DNA of 64,000 nt, from positions 3,955,501 through 4,019,500 of the forward strand of contig NZ_CP119422.1 in NCBI RefSeq assembly GCF_030506285.1. Reading direction: 5' to 3'. Position 1 is the first letter of the stretch. Every line of letters starts with the position of its first letter. The stretch comes from Catalinimonas niigatensis (GTDB lineage: Bacteria; Bacteroidota; Bacteroidia; Cytophagales; Cyclobacteriaceae). Position numbers and translations under genes: made by a program. Positions 9,067-17,508 of this stretch are shown piece after piece. A model generated the notes under the pieces. It made no database searches and had not been told where the DNA came from. It saw nothing but the letters and a program-made list of their open reading frames with translations.

Positions 9067-9951
9067 ATGGAAGTATTTTTTACTGGTGTAGGATTTCTCC
9101 TCTTAGGATATTTAGGGTTTTGGGCCTGGTACAGAAATCGTCCGATTTACCGTGTACCCTCTCAATTCCCGACGGAGTGGAGAGAGTTGCTGCAAAAGCA
9201 CGTACATTTTTATCAAAATCTGAATGAAAAAGAAAAACGCCGCTTTGAGAAAAGCATTTGTAATTTCCTGAAACAGGTGCGTATCACTGGTATCCGTATA
9301 GAGGTAAGCGACCTTGACCGTTTGCTGGTGGCTTGTAGTGCAGTGATCCCACTTTTTGGTTTTCCTAGCTGGCAATATAGTTATCTGCACGAAGTGCTTC
9401 TTTATCCGGCATCCTTTGACCGTAACTTCTCCATGGATAATCCTGAAGAAGTCATCACCGGTATGGTAGGTAGTGGACGCAACATGGAAGGGGTAATGAT
9501 CCTGAGTAAGCATAGTCTGCATCAGAGCTTTGATAATACTACCGATAAGCATCATGTAGGCATACATGAGTTTGTACATATACTGGACAAACAGGATGGT
9601 AGCATAGATGGTGTGCCTGGGGTGTTGAATGACAAGCAATATGCCAAACCCTGGCTCAGGCTGATGCGTCGGGAAATGCAGCGCATCCGCAAAGGAAAAA
9701 GTGATATTGATGCATATGCTGCTACCAGCGAAGAGGAGTTTCTGGCGGTAGCCAGCGAATATTTTTTTGAGCGACCAAAGCTATTTCAGGAGAAGCACCC
9801 GGAACTGTATAAGACATTGTACAAAGTTTATCATCAGGATATGAGTAGGCGCTTGCGTAAACCTTTCCGCAAGCCTCGCCGTATTGGACGCAATGATCTC
9901 TGCCCCTGTGGCTCCGGTGAGAAATTCAAGAACTGCTGTATGAACAACTAA
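9067..9951 (+). CDS. MtfA-like zinc metallopeptidase with C-terminal SEC-C motif
   Basis: A 294-residue protein of the MtfA (peptidase M90) family. The N-terminus (residues 4-22) is a hydrophobic segment likely to anchor it in the membrane. The catalytic zinc site is HEFVH at 167-171 ([13 protein letters not shown]), with the third-ligand region [13 protein letters not shown] at 223-235. In E. coli, MtfA interacts with the repressor Mlc and affects glucose transporter expression; whether that holds here is unknown. Unusually, residues 274-291 form a SEC-C zinc-binding motif ([17 protein letters not shown]), as found at the end of SecA, after a short basic linker. E. coli MtfA lacks this. The gene is monocistronic and divergent from ppc. 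Confidence 0.9.
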   Translation: MEVFFTGVGFLLLGYLGFWAWYRNRPIYRVPSQFPTEWRELLQKHVHFYQNLNEKEKRRFEKSICNFLKQVRITGIRIEVSDLDRLLVACSAVIPLFGFPSWQYSYLHEVLLYPASFDRNFSMDNPEEVITGMVGSGRNMEGVMILSKHSLHQSFDNTTDKHHVGIHEFVHILDKQDGSIDGVPGVLNDKQYAKPWLRLMRREMQRIRKGKSDIDAYAATSEEEFLAVASEYFFERPKLFQEKHPELYKTLYKVYHQDMSRRLRKPFRKPRRIGRNDLCPCGSGEKFKNCCMNN

Positions 9952-10240
9952 GTTTGGCAAAGAATGGGCAATAGCTGAAAAGAAATTTGAGGACTATTTA
10001 ATCATTAGCGATCCGTTCTCTGACAAAGCAGCAACTGGTTCTAAGTTGTTCTTGGGTTTTTGGAGTAAAAAAATTTAGCTGCTTCGGGTTATGCACTATA
10101 GGGCTTTCTTGAAAGAGAACCAACAACCTTTTAAGGTGAATATTTTTTAACAGAGCAATGACTTAGCGTATCAAAAACAATTCAGCTTCCACGCGGTTAT
10201 ATTATTTTTAACCGATGTTAAACCAATAATTTTTTTAGCT

Positions 10241-10426
10241 ATGGATAATTTAAGAATAAAAGGAAGATGGAATGAAATCAAAGGTAAGCTGAAACAAGAC
10301 TATGGTGATCTTACCGATGATGATCTTACTTATGCTGAAGGCAAGGAAGATGAACTGTTGGGCAAATTGCAAAGTAAAACCGGTAAAAGTAAAGATGAAC
10401 TAAGGAAACAGATCAATAACTATTAA
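10241..10426 (+). CDS. CsbD family stress-response protein
   Basis: A 61-residue, highly charged, hydrophilic protein matching the CsbD family over its whole length ([20 protein letters not shown], then [16 protein letters not shown]). CsbD-like proteins are induced by general stress in Bacillus and E. coli (YjbJ), but their biochemical role is unknown. There is no signal peptide. The 289 bases upstream contain nothing recognisable, and two small membrane lipoproteins follow on the same strand, suggesting an envelope-stress cluster. Confidence 0.88.
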   Translation: MDNLRIKGRWNEIKGKLKQDYGDLTDDDLTYAEGKEDELLGKLQSKTGKSKDELRKQINNY

Positions 10427-10455
10427 TCTTGTATTAGGCAGATGATTGCCAATGC

Positions 10456-10463
10456 TATATTTG
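10456..10463 (+). promoter_or_regulatory. Candidate Bacteroidota -7 element for the small lipoprotein
   Basis: TATATTTG fits TAnnTTTG. A TTG lies 24 bases upstream (10429-10431), somewhat longer than the usual spacing. If it is used, transcription begins near 10470, which favours the downstream start at 10588 for the next gene. Confidence 0.4.
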
Positions 10464-10587
10464 GGATGTGTACACGAAAGGTGGCATGTCCCATATTTTT
10501 TATCTTTTCAGAAATACAATTCACTTTTTAAATTTACTGATGGAGCAGAAGCTTTTGTCAGATAATACATACCAAAATGCTATACGT

Positions 10588-10758
10588 ATGAAAAATATGA
10601 GTATTCAGACTTTCCTGCTGGCTTTTGTAATGATGTTCAGCCTAAGCAGTTGTGATCTTGTGGCAGGTATTTTTGAAGCTGGTTTCTGGACTGCCATCAT
10701 ATTAATTGTTGTTGTCATCATCATAATTGGGGTGCTGATAAAGAAATTTTTGGGTTAA
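10588..10758 (+). CDS. Small lipoprotein with one C-terminal membrane helix
   Basis: A 56-residue protein with a signal sequence ending in a lipobox (FSLSSC, Cys at residue 19) followed by a short loop and a very hydrophobic helix (TAIILIVVVIIIIGVLIKK). Short lipid-anchored/transmembrane proteins of this shape are frequent in Bacteroidota and have no known function. An in-frame ATG exists at 10468, but starting there would place 40 non-conserved residues before the signal peptide and would begin at the predicted transcription start, so 10588 is preferred. Confidence 0.65.
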   Translation: MKNMSIQTFLLAFVMMFSLSSCDLVAGIFEAGFWTAIILIVVVIIIIGVLIKKFLG

Positions 10759-11002
10759 ATCTGACCAGGTTGCCTTTATTTTGCTAGGTATTCAAATATA
10801 CTAAAAAAGCCTTTTTCCACCTTTGAGTGCAAATACTGGCCTTAAGTATTGTAAGCAAATCTTTATTAAAAGATTTCAACCGTTTTTTTGAACTGTGATG
10901 CCTTCAATATACCATTCTATATTTCAACACCTACTTTTTGGCTGAGTATTATCTTTAGCAAAGCTTGAAAAACCTTATACATTTACATCAAAATTACTAA
11001 CG

Positions 11003-11257
11003 GTGAAAAAGATACTCATACAAAAACCAATACTGGTACTTATCAGTATGCTTATTTTTTCGGCATGTGAAGCTATAGGGGTTGAAGGTAATCTCGGGTT
11101 AGGTGTAGTAGGAGGAATTGTGGTAGTAATTGGGTTAGGTTGGCTTGCCCTTAAAGTATTAGGAGGAGTAATTAAAATCGGTATGGTTGGTATAGCAGTA
11201 TTGGTATTGATAGTAATAGGGCTTATTGCTTGGGCGTTTATTTCCGGCATGATATAA
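11003..11257 (+). CDS. Small Gly/Val-rich lipoprotein with two membrane segments
   Basis: An 84-residue protein starting with GTG. It has a signal sequence with lipobox (MLIFSAC, Cys22), then two Gly/Val/Ile-rich hydrophobic stretches (about residues 33-55 and 58-80). The general plan resembles the preceding small lipoprotein and could reflect an old duplication, but the sequences are too short and biased to show it. Function unknown. The strand and spacing (244 bases) do not demand co-transcription. Confidence 0.6.
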   Translation: MKKILIQKPILVLISMLIFSACEAIGVEGNLGLGVVGGIVVVIGLGWLALKVLGGVIKIGMVGIAVLVLIVIGLIAWAFISGMI

Positions 11258-11353
11258 TTAAGCAGCATCTTGGGTAAAGACATTGAGTAGCTTTATATTC
11301 CGTTGCCTGTGAGGCAAGATATTTGGGCAAAGATAATTTTGTCAACTTATTGC

Positions 11354-11788
11354 TTATTGAGGAAACACATCACAATCAGCTTTTTGAAGTATAAAGCCAT
11401 CGCCAAAACTCAGGTTATCTGTATTTCTAAACTTCATTTTACCCTCCTGATCTTCCATTTCTCCATATCCTTCTGACAACGTGCCATCATTTTGAAGCAG
11501 ATAGGCCACCTGCCTTTCCGATTCCACACCCTCCGACATAAAGGTATAATCCAACAGCAAAAGAGTATCGCCCGTCAGTCTTCCCTCAAATGTGCCACGG
11601 TTTTGGTCCTTCTCATAGAATTGATATGTCAGTTGTCCACTAGCCTGCCCATTCTGTGTTTGAACAGATAAGAAAACAGAATCTTGTCCTACGGTGCCCA
11701 TATAGCAACCCTCTACAGTTGCTTGCTGCTGGCTACAAGAGCACAATATACAGAGGCTCAGACAGCTTGCTATTATTGTTTTTTTCAT
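11354..11788 (-). CDS. Hypothetical lipoprotein
   Basis: A 144-residue protein with a typical lipoprotein signal (CILCSC, Cys18) and a predicted beta-rich mature part. The pattern of short strands (VEGCYMGTVGQDSVFLSVQT, then GRLTGDTLLLLDYTFMSEG) resembles small beta-barrel or lipocalin-like lipoproteins that cover the envelope. Four cysteines lie in the mature part or lipobox region. No enzyme motif is visible and I do not recognise a named family. It is convergent with the small plus-strand lipoprotein gene, 96 bases away. Confidence 0.7.
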   Translation of the reverse strand: MKKTIIASCLSLCILCSCSQQQATVEGCYMGTVGQDSVFLSVQTQNGQASGQLTYQFYEKDQNRGTFEGRLTGDTLLLLDYTFMSEGVESERQVAYLLQNDGTLSEGYGEMEDQEGKMKFRNTDNLSFGDGFILQKADCDVFPQ

Positions 11789-12295
11789 GCGATAGTCTAG
11801 TGATTAGATGCTTATCTTACTAAATGTACGGATTAATCTTTAGTCTGCATGCATAGAGCAAAAAGAAGAAACTCCACCCATAGTTTATTAAACTAGCGTA
11901 TGTTTCATCAAACTATTCCAACTCAATTATTAATGAGCGTGGCCATTTGCTTACATAATCTTCATCAAGTTTGAGGATAACTTTTTGGGTGCTAAAAACA
12001 TGACAACCAATGTCTGAGAAGCTAGCATATCTAAGATGTGCCATTGCAGGAGACTCATATGTATTTTGTCACGATTCAGTCTTTTGAGGTAAGTAAGTTC
12101 TCAAAATTAGGCTCTCACCCACAGCGCCGCAAAGTTTCTTCATCAGAGCCAAAACCTATCAGTCTCGATCAATTACATACAGAGTTGTAAGCCTAAACCA
12201 ATTCCCTTTTTATTATCTGTGCAGAGCAAATAAAACTGACTGACTAAAAAGTCTGGACAATTGTTCTTTATTCATGCCTACAATAGATACTCCAT
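11789..12295. other. 507-base intergenic region, no gene recognised
   Basis: Both flanking genes are on the minus strand. I see no open frame with coding character, no RNA gene, no terminator with a T tract and no clear TAnnTTTG promoter. It may be eroded sequence. Confidence 0.4.
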
Positions 12296-13666
12296 TTACG
12301 TCTTTTGAGACACATGAATGGAAATATTTTCTTTTACTTCCTGTGGGGTGAAATGGATTTCGCGATAAGGAAGAGTAACCATAACCGAAGTTCCCTTCCT
12401 GAAAGTACTTTCTAAATAGACAGTACCCTTTAGTTTCTCAACCAGTTTTTTGACAATATATAAGCCCAAACCGTTACCAGATGAACGCTCGCTGGTTTTG
12501 GTGTACATGTCAAAAACCTTAACCTTAAGGTGATCAGGAATGCCATCTCCATTATCAGTAACCTGAATACATAAAGACGCTCCCTGCTTTATCATGCTTA
12601 GCTTAATAAAAGGGTGTCTTGAGGCACAGTAGCAAATGCAATTTTCTATAATATTTTCCAGTATAGCCTCAAGGATCATAGGATGGGTAAAAAACTTCTT
12701 CTGTTGTTGTATATGGTAAGTAAACCGAATATGATTTTCCTGAAGACGTGCAGAGAATTTTTCTTTGACACTTTCCAGTAAACTTTGAAAGTTAATAGCT
12801 TCCACGGCTTCATCATCTACTTCAGTAAGGCTGATCGTTTGGAGCTTATGGAGCATTCGGTCAAGTTCCAAGACAGAACTTTTAAGGTGAGGCGTAATAG
12901 TGGAGACTTCCTGCGGATCGGGATTCATCTCTATCAAACTGATCAAACCTAATATGGCTGAGAGTGGACGTCGAAAATCATGCGAAGTGCGATAAAAAAG
13001 CGTATTGAGCTCATGATGTGCTTCTTTCAGCTTATAGGTCCTTTCTTCTACTTTGATTTCCAATTCACTGTTCAACGAACGTACCTCTTCATTAAGTTGC
13101 GAAAGCTGCTGATTGGCCTCAGCCAATGTTTTATAATTCTCCCCGATTTTTCGGATCAGAAGCAGTTGTGAGATTTTTGTAGTCAACAGTTCGCTGATCA
13201 GATGAGCGAACCTGAAATCCATCTCATTATAGGCATGATCACTTTTACTGGCAATGAACAACACCAGCTTTTGATCATTAGAAGATATGATGGGCAATAC
13301 GATCAAATGCTTGGTTTTAGCATGATTAAAGAGCGTTCCTTTTAAGATATCAGAGCTTTCAATATCTTTTTTTTCTAAAGAAAGCGGTAAACCATTTTCC
13401 AGACAGTTTTTTTCAAGTGGAGTAAGTATGTCCTGATGGTTACGATAAAAAGTACACTCTCCCCTGAACAGCTCGAAAGTATAGTTTTCCTGCGAAATGC
13501 TCATGGTAAGTCGAAAAATAAACGCATCGATCACAAATTTGATATCTGAAGCAATGGCCAAACTGATGGTCTCCAAGGACTTTGCCTGATTGATATGTGT
13601 TGCAAACTTGGAAAACGCCTCATAACGCAATCGTAGCGACTTGTTGACAAAGTCAAGATGATCCAT
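12296..13666 (-). CDS. GAF-domain sensor histidine kinase (cytoplasmic)
   Basis: A 456-residue kinase without membrane segments. Residues ~20-170 form a GAF-like sensor domain, 172-220 a coiled coil (QLSQLNEEVRSLNSELEIKVEERT), then HisKA with the phospho-accepting H229 in RTSHDFRRPLSAILG, and HATPase_c with the N box (ENIIENCICYC), G1 box DNGDGIP and G2 box GNGLGLYIVKKL. All ATP-site motifs look intact. There is no receiver domain and no neighbouring response regulator, so it is an orphan kinase. The signal sensed cannot be inferred. It starts at ATG 13666, 30 bases past a terminator that ends the upstream gene. Confidence 0.9.
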   Translation of the reverse strand: MDHLDFVNKSLRLRYEAFSKFATHINQAKSLETISLAIASDIKFVIDAFIFRLTMSISQENYTFELFRGECTFYRNHQDILTPLEKNCLENGLPLSLEKKDIESSDILKGTLFNHAKTKHLIVLPIISSNDQKLVLFIASKSDHAYNEMDFRFAHLISELLTTKISQLLLIRKIGENYKTLAEANQQLSQLNEEVRSLNSELEIKVEERTYKLKEAHHELNTLFYRTSHDFRRPLSAILGLISLIEMNPDPQEVSTITPHLKSSVLELDRMLHKLQTISLTEVDDEAVEAINFQSLLESVKEKFSARLQENHIRFTYHIQQQKKFFTHPMILEAILENIIENCICYCASRHPFIKLSMIKQGASLCIQVTDNGDGIPDHLKVKVFDMYTKTSERSSGNGLGLYIVKKLVEKLKGTVYLESTFRKGTSVMVTLPYREIHFTPQEVKENISIHVSQKT

Positions 13667-13695
13667 TGAAAAAGCACATTAGATGTAGCGTGAAT

Positions 13696-13727
13696 TAAAA
13701 AAGACTACCGGTTAAGTCTGGTAGTCT
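13696..13727 (-). terminator. Intrinsic terminator of the AhpD-like gene
   Basis: AGACTACC (13702-13709) pairs with GGTAGTCT (13720-13727). Read on the minus strand the hairpin is followed by TTTTTT, about 50 bases past the stop of the AhpD-like gene and before the kinase start. Confidence 0.75.
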
Positions 13728-13774
13728 GTACAAAAGCAGACAAATGCCAAGTCCTCTTTCTTGAGAAAGGCTCC

Positions 13775-14344
13775 TCATTTGGTTTCCATGAGTTCATTAT
13801 CAATTTTGATCCCCGAAATATCAGCAATTGTGTTGAGCATATTGGTAAGGTCAGCCAGGCTCATCAGTTCCTGAATTTCATTTTCTGAGAAACCTTCATC
13901 TCGGAGTTCTTCAAAATCTTCATCCGTAGTATTCGCCGGTTGAAGCGCGGCTTCAGTTACTATTCGGATGGCACTCTTGTAGCTGGAAGGAATAAAGTCA
14001 CTTCCCATGTTTTCAGTAACTTTGAATCCTTCAGTATCAGTCAGAGTTTTGCTCATACTGTCGGCCATGAGCCCATGGGCATGCGCACAATATTTACAAC
14101 CCTTTTTTTCGGAGATATTGTAAATGATAAGTTGCTTCAGGATGAAGGGTACATTACCTCTTAGCAGGCTTGACTTTAGTTTTTCCCAGTTTCCACGCAA
14201 CAAAACAGGGTTGTTGCCCTGACACTTAAACCAGTTTAGTACGAAAGGGATACCCATCTCCTTCATGGTATCATTATAAATCTGCAGAACTTCCGGGGAG
14301 GCATCGGTATGCTCTACAATAGAGAATCTTTTGAAATTTTTCAT
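13775..14344 (-). CDS. Carboxymuconolactone decarboxylase / AhpD-like protein
   Basis: A 189-residue all-helical protein of the AhpD-like superfamily. The redox motif CxxCxxxH is present as C83-x-x-C86-x-x-x-H90 (GCKYCAHAHG), which in AhpD relays electrons to peroxiredoxin. A trimer-forming helical bundle is the usual fold. No peroxiredoxin gene is adjacent, so the partner is unknown. A role in peroxide defence or general thiol chemistry is inferred from the family. It ends at a minus-strand terminator and has a possible promoter element at 14358-14365. Confidence 0.85.
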   Translation of the reverse strand: MKNFKRFSIVEHTDASPEVLQIYNDTMKEMGIPFVLNWFKCQGNNPVLLRGNWEKLKSSLLRGNVPFILKQLIIYNISEKKGCKYCAHAHGLMADSMSKTLTDTEGFKVTENMGSDFIPSSYKSAIRIVTEAALQPANTTDEDFEELRDEGFSENEIQELMSLADLTNMLNTIADISGIKIDNELMETK

Positions 14345-14357
14345 ATCTGTTTTAGTT

Positions 14358-14365
14358 CAAAAATA
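14358..14365 (-). promoter_or_regulatory. Candidate -7 element of the AhpD-like gene
   Basis: On the minus strand the sequence reads TATTTTTG, fitting TAnnTTTG, 14 bases before the start codon. No TTG at the expected -33 distance was found, so support is partial. Confidence 0.35.
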
Positions 14366-14437
14366 TCTCCTTTTATTTATAGTGAGTATTGAGAAATATA
14401 GAGGATATTACATGATTTATATTCTCTTTTAGAATAT

Positions 14438-14467
14438 AAAAAAAGCGGACTTATATAAGTCCGCTTT
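14438..14467 (-). terminator. Intrinsic terminator of sucD
   Basis: AAAGCGGACTTATATAAGTCCGCTTT folds into a stem of 10 or more pairs; on the minus strand it is followed by a run of T, about 50 bases after the sucD stop. Confidence 0.85.
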
Positions 14468-14515
14468 CTATAATTACGTATGTATACTGAAATCCTAAGT
14501 TGTAAAGCTGGTCAT

Positions 14516-15391
14516 TTACTTCTTGACCGCCTCAGCAATGGTAGCCCCAATTTTTGCAGGAGTATCAACTACTACAAGCCCACACTCGCGCATGATTTTC
14601 ATTTTGGCAGCGGCGGTATCATCTTTACCACCAATGATTGCTCCTGCATGACCCATACGGCGGCCGGGAGGGGCAGTTTGACCAGCAATAAAACCAACCA
14701 CTGGCTTTTTATTCCCATTTTCCTGTATCCAACGGGCGGCTTCTGCTTCGTAGTTACCTCCAATCTCTCCAATCATGACAATCGCTTCAGTTTCAGGGTC
14801 GTTCATCAACAATTCTACCGCTTGCTTGGTAGATGTACCAATGATAGGGTCACCGCCGATCCCAATGGCAGTAGAGATGCCTAATCCGGCCTTTACCACT
14901 TGGTCAGCAGCTTCGTAAGTAAGTGTACCGGATTTGGAGACAATTCCCACTTTCCCTTTTTTAAATACGAAGCCTGGCATAATACCTACTTTGGCTTCTT
15001 CAGGAGTAATAACGCCGGGGCAATTTGGGCCTATGAGCGTTACCTCTTTATCTTTGATGTAATCTTTGGCTACCATCATATCTTTGACAGGGATGCCTTC
15101 TGTAATGGCAACTATGACTTTAATGCCTGCGCTAGCGGCTTCCATGATGGCATCGGCTGCAAATGCAGGTGGTACAAATATAATAGATACATTGGCACCG
15201 GTCTGGTCTACGCCTTCCTGCACTGAATTGAAGACAGGGCGATCCAGATGAGTTTGTCCGCCTTTTCCGGGTGTTACGCCGCCTACTACGTTGGTTCCGT
15301 ATTCTATCATCTGCCCGGCATGAAAAGTGCCTTCTGAGCCGGTGAAGCCTTGTACCAAAACTTTGGAATCTTTATTAACTAAAACGCTCAT
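14516..15391 (-). CDS. sucD: Succinate--CoA ligase, alpha subunit
   Basis: A 291-residue subunit of succinyl-CoA synthetase, which makes ATP or GTP from succinyl-CoA in the TCA cycle. Residues 1-125 form the CoA-binding Rossmann domain ([14 protein letters not shown]). The C-terminal ligase domain carries the phosphorylated histidine H248 in the GHAGAIIGG loop and the EIGGNYE power-helix region. The length matches the family. The beta subunit (sucC) is not adjacent, so the two subunits are encoded apart. It has its own promoter-like sequence and its own terminator, indicating a single-gene transcript. Confidence 0.97.
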   Translation of the reverse strand: MSVLVNKDSKVLVQGFTGSEGTFHAGQMIEYGTNVVGGVTPGKGGQTHLDRPVFNSVQEGVDQTGANVSIIFVPPAFAADAIMEAASAGIKVIVAITEGIPVKDMMVAKDYIKDKEVTLIGPNCPGVITPEEAKVGIMPGFVFKKGKVGIVSKSGTLTYEAADQVVKAGLGISTAIGIGGDPIIGTSTKQAVELLMNDPETEAIVMIGEIGGNYEAEAARWIQENGNKKPVVGFIAGQTAPPGRRMGHAGAIIGGKDDTAAAKMKIMRECGLVVVDTPAKIGATIAEAVKK

Positions 15392-15415
15392 GCTGTGTCG
15401 GTTAAAATTTTTTCA

Positions 15416-15445
15416 CAAAAATAGGACAATTAGCCGCATTGACAA
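15416..15445 (-). promoter_or_regulatory. Bacteroidota-type promoter of sucD
   Basis: On the minus strand TTG (15445-15443) is followed after 19 bases by TATTTTTG (15423-15416), a full match to TTG-N19-TAnnTTTG. The start codon follows 24 bases later, leaving a short leader. Confidence 0.65.
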
Positions 15446-15540
15446 GGAAGACCTTTATATAATGCGATGTCAGGATGTAGAGAGTGAAGTATACTTTATC
15501 TGGGGCACCTTATATTAACATCTGCCACAAGGAATTTTAA

Positions 15541-17454
15541 TCATTTTTCTGAAGATAAGCGTACGCGAAGTGTTCCTTCTTCATTATCATCAAATAGATA
15601 AGCAGGCATACGGATCTCTATCCTTTTCAGGTTTTCAATGGTTCGGTCAAGCTTCAAGGGAGGTGGATCTAATGAAATAATGGAAAGATTAAGCTCAGGA
15701 TGAGATAAGTTTTCTAGTTTCATTTGTTTGCCATCTTGTTTTAGGATGGCACCTCCTTCCACAATTTCCACGTCAGCAGTAGTCATCAGTTGCCAGGTAA
15801 TGTTTTGGGTAGCGTCGTTCAGTTCAAAATGATCCTCAATCAAAATAGAGTACTCGTTTTCCTTGACAAATCTGCGGCTTACACTTTTTATATTGTTACC
15901 AAAAACAGCAGTCATATCTATGGTGGCCTCCGCCTGACCTCCTTCTTTAAAATCCACAATAGGAGCAAAGCCATCATTCACATGCAAAGCGTCATTGACA
16001 GTAATTGTGCTATGTCCATAATTATTTTTGGTAAGCAAAGTCCAGCGTTCACAGTCCTGACAATTTCCCCATAGGTTAAATCCGGTTTTTTCAAGCTCAT
16101 GATACTCCTGGTTACCCGGATCAATTACCCATCTAACACCATCCAGTTCAAATATGAAAGAACCCGCATCCATATTACCATGACTGATAGTAGCCCTTCC
16201 ACCTTTTCCACCAAAATAATACTGGCGATCGTTGGCTTCTCCTCCTCTGAAAAATACCAATGGATTATCCCCTTTGCCCATCCAACTGCTAGGTAGGCTT
16301 TTCTCCTCTTTTCCTTCAAACTGCGAAAGCCATACCAAGCCTGCTCCAGCATGTCTTGCTAATTCTCCCATCTCCTCAGGGTCTTGCAGAAATCTTTCTT
16401 TTTCAAAGTAAATTTTATTGCCTGTTTTGGCAGCAAACCAGGCTAGGGTAAGATCACCATTTTCACTTCTCTGATCTCCGCAATCAGCAAAGTTATAGTA
16501 CCAATCGGAAGGGGCATTGCTTAACAACCTGAAATCAGCACTTTCTTTAAAAGCAGGATATTCTGCTATTCCAAAGTCAGTATCAAAAGCGCTTTCCAGC
16601 ATGGATGAAGTGAGCACCGAAAAACTGGTGCCGTACCCCCAATAAGTAGATCCTTCTGGATACACTCCATCAGGGCCATACTCTTCCAATGCATGTGGGA
16701 TACCATCTAGCGCTCTGCTGATCGTTTTGGAAGCGAGTTCCGGATCTTTTTCAGCAATGGCCACAGAAGCTGCAATCATGCCTCCGTTGCAGACCTGATT
16801 CCAATTATTGGTGCCTGCTATCCAACCTACATTGCCGGACTCATTATAACTTGGCATGATTCCTTTATCAATAAGTGCTTCTTTCGCTTTCTCTACAGTA
16901 GATTCAGGTAAACCTTCGCCTGCCCAATCTACAGCGATAGCCACGGCCATCGCCATTTCTGCCACATCCAGATAATGGGAAGGATTCCAGTCCTGAAAAT
17001 TGCAAACGGCAATTAGCTCATCGTTGATTCTATTTAGTATTTTCTGATCCTTTTCCATCCGATATACCATACCGAGGACATTCATTCGGTATAGCATTTC
17101 CCGGGAAGTAGCCAGAAGCCTGCGGCCCTCCAATTCACGCTTCAATAATGGTTTAGTTTGAATATCCTGAGCGTTTAATTGAATAGCCCTATACATATTC
17201 TGCACTACCGGATCGGATTTCAACTTTTTCTTTAGGTTCTTTTCAATAGCAGGCGTAAGGATAAGCCTCGGACTGCTTTTCCTGAGATTTTTTTTGAGGT
17301 ACTGGACCGACATAGGATTCTCAAGCTTCACCGGATCTGCACTAAGTTCCGGTGGTAGAGGATCATTTGCTTTTGTAACTCTGCTTGTGCTAAGGAGCAG
17401 TATGAGTACAAAAGTCCATAAACGTAGATTAAAAAAGCTTGTAGTTTTCATCAC
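15541..17454 (-). CDS. Secreted heparinase II/III-like polysaccharide lyase
   Basis: A 637-residue protein with a signal peptide (residues 1-29). Residues ~80-390 form an alpha/alpha toroid typical of uronic-acid lyases, with TNNWNQVCNGG and GPDGVYPEGSTYWGYG motifs. Residues ~400-620 form the beta-sandwich heparinase II/III domain (GGRATISHGNMDAGSFIFE, with a candidate catalytic His). Such enzymes cleave uronic-acid-containing chains by beta-elimination. The exact PL family and substrate are not clear; alginate, heparan, glucuronan or similar are possible. It is the last gene of the susCD locus, 54 bases after the bimodular lyase, and probably digests the oligosaccharides the locus imports. 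No sulfatase accompanies it. Confidence 0.85.
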   Translation of the reverse strand: MMKTTSFFNLRLWTFVLILLLSTSRVTKANDPLPPELSADPVKLENPMSVQYLKKNLRKSSPRLILTPAIEKNLKKKLKSDPVVQNMYRAIQLNAQDIQTKPLLKRELEGRRLLATSREMLYRMNVLGMVYRMEKDQKILNRINDELIAVCNFQDWNPSHYLDVAEMAMAVAIAVDWAGEGLPESTVEKAKEALIDKGIMPSYNESGNVGWIAGTNNWNQVCNGGMIAASVAIAEKDPELASKTISRALDGIPHALEEYGPDGVYPEGSTYWGYGTSFSVLTSSMLESAFDTDFGIAEYPAFKESADFRLLSNAPSDWYYNFADCGDQRSENGDLTLAWFAAKTGNKIYFEKERFLQDPEEMGELARHAGAGLVWLSQFEGKEEKSLPSSWMGKGDNPLVFFRGGEANDRQYYFGGKGGRATISHGNMDAGSFIFELDGVRWVIDPGNQEYHELEKTGFNLWGNCQDCERWTLLTKNNYGHSTITVNDALHVNDGFAPIVDFKEGGQAEATIDMTAVFGNNIKSVSRRFVKENEYSILIEDHFELNDATQNITWQLMTTADVEIVEGGAILKQDGKQMKLENLSHPELNLSIISLDPPPLKLDRTIENLKRIEIRMPAYLFDDNEEGTLRVRLSSEK

Positions 17455-17508
17455 TGATATTTTTTGATTGTGTAGGTTGTTGTATGTTTCTGATTTGAGA
17501 TTCAGTTT

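Noticed and set aside
9112-9639. 175-codon minus-strand frame opposite the metallopeptidase
   Set aside because: The plus-strand frame has intact HExxH and SEC-C motifs; the antisense frame has none.
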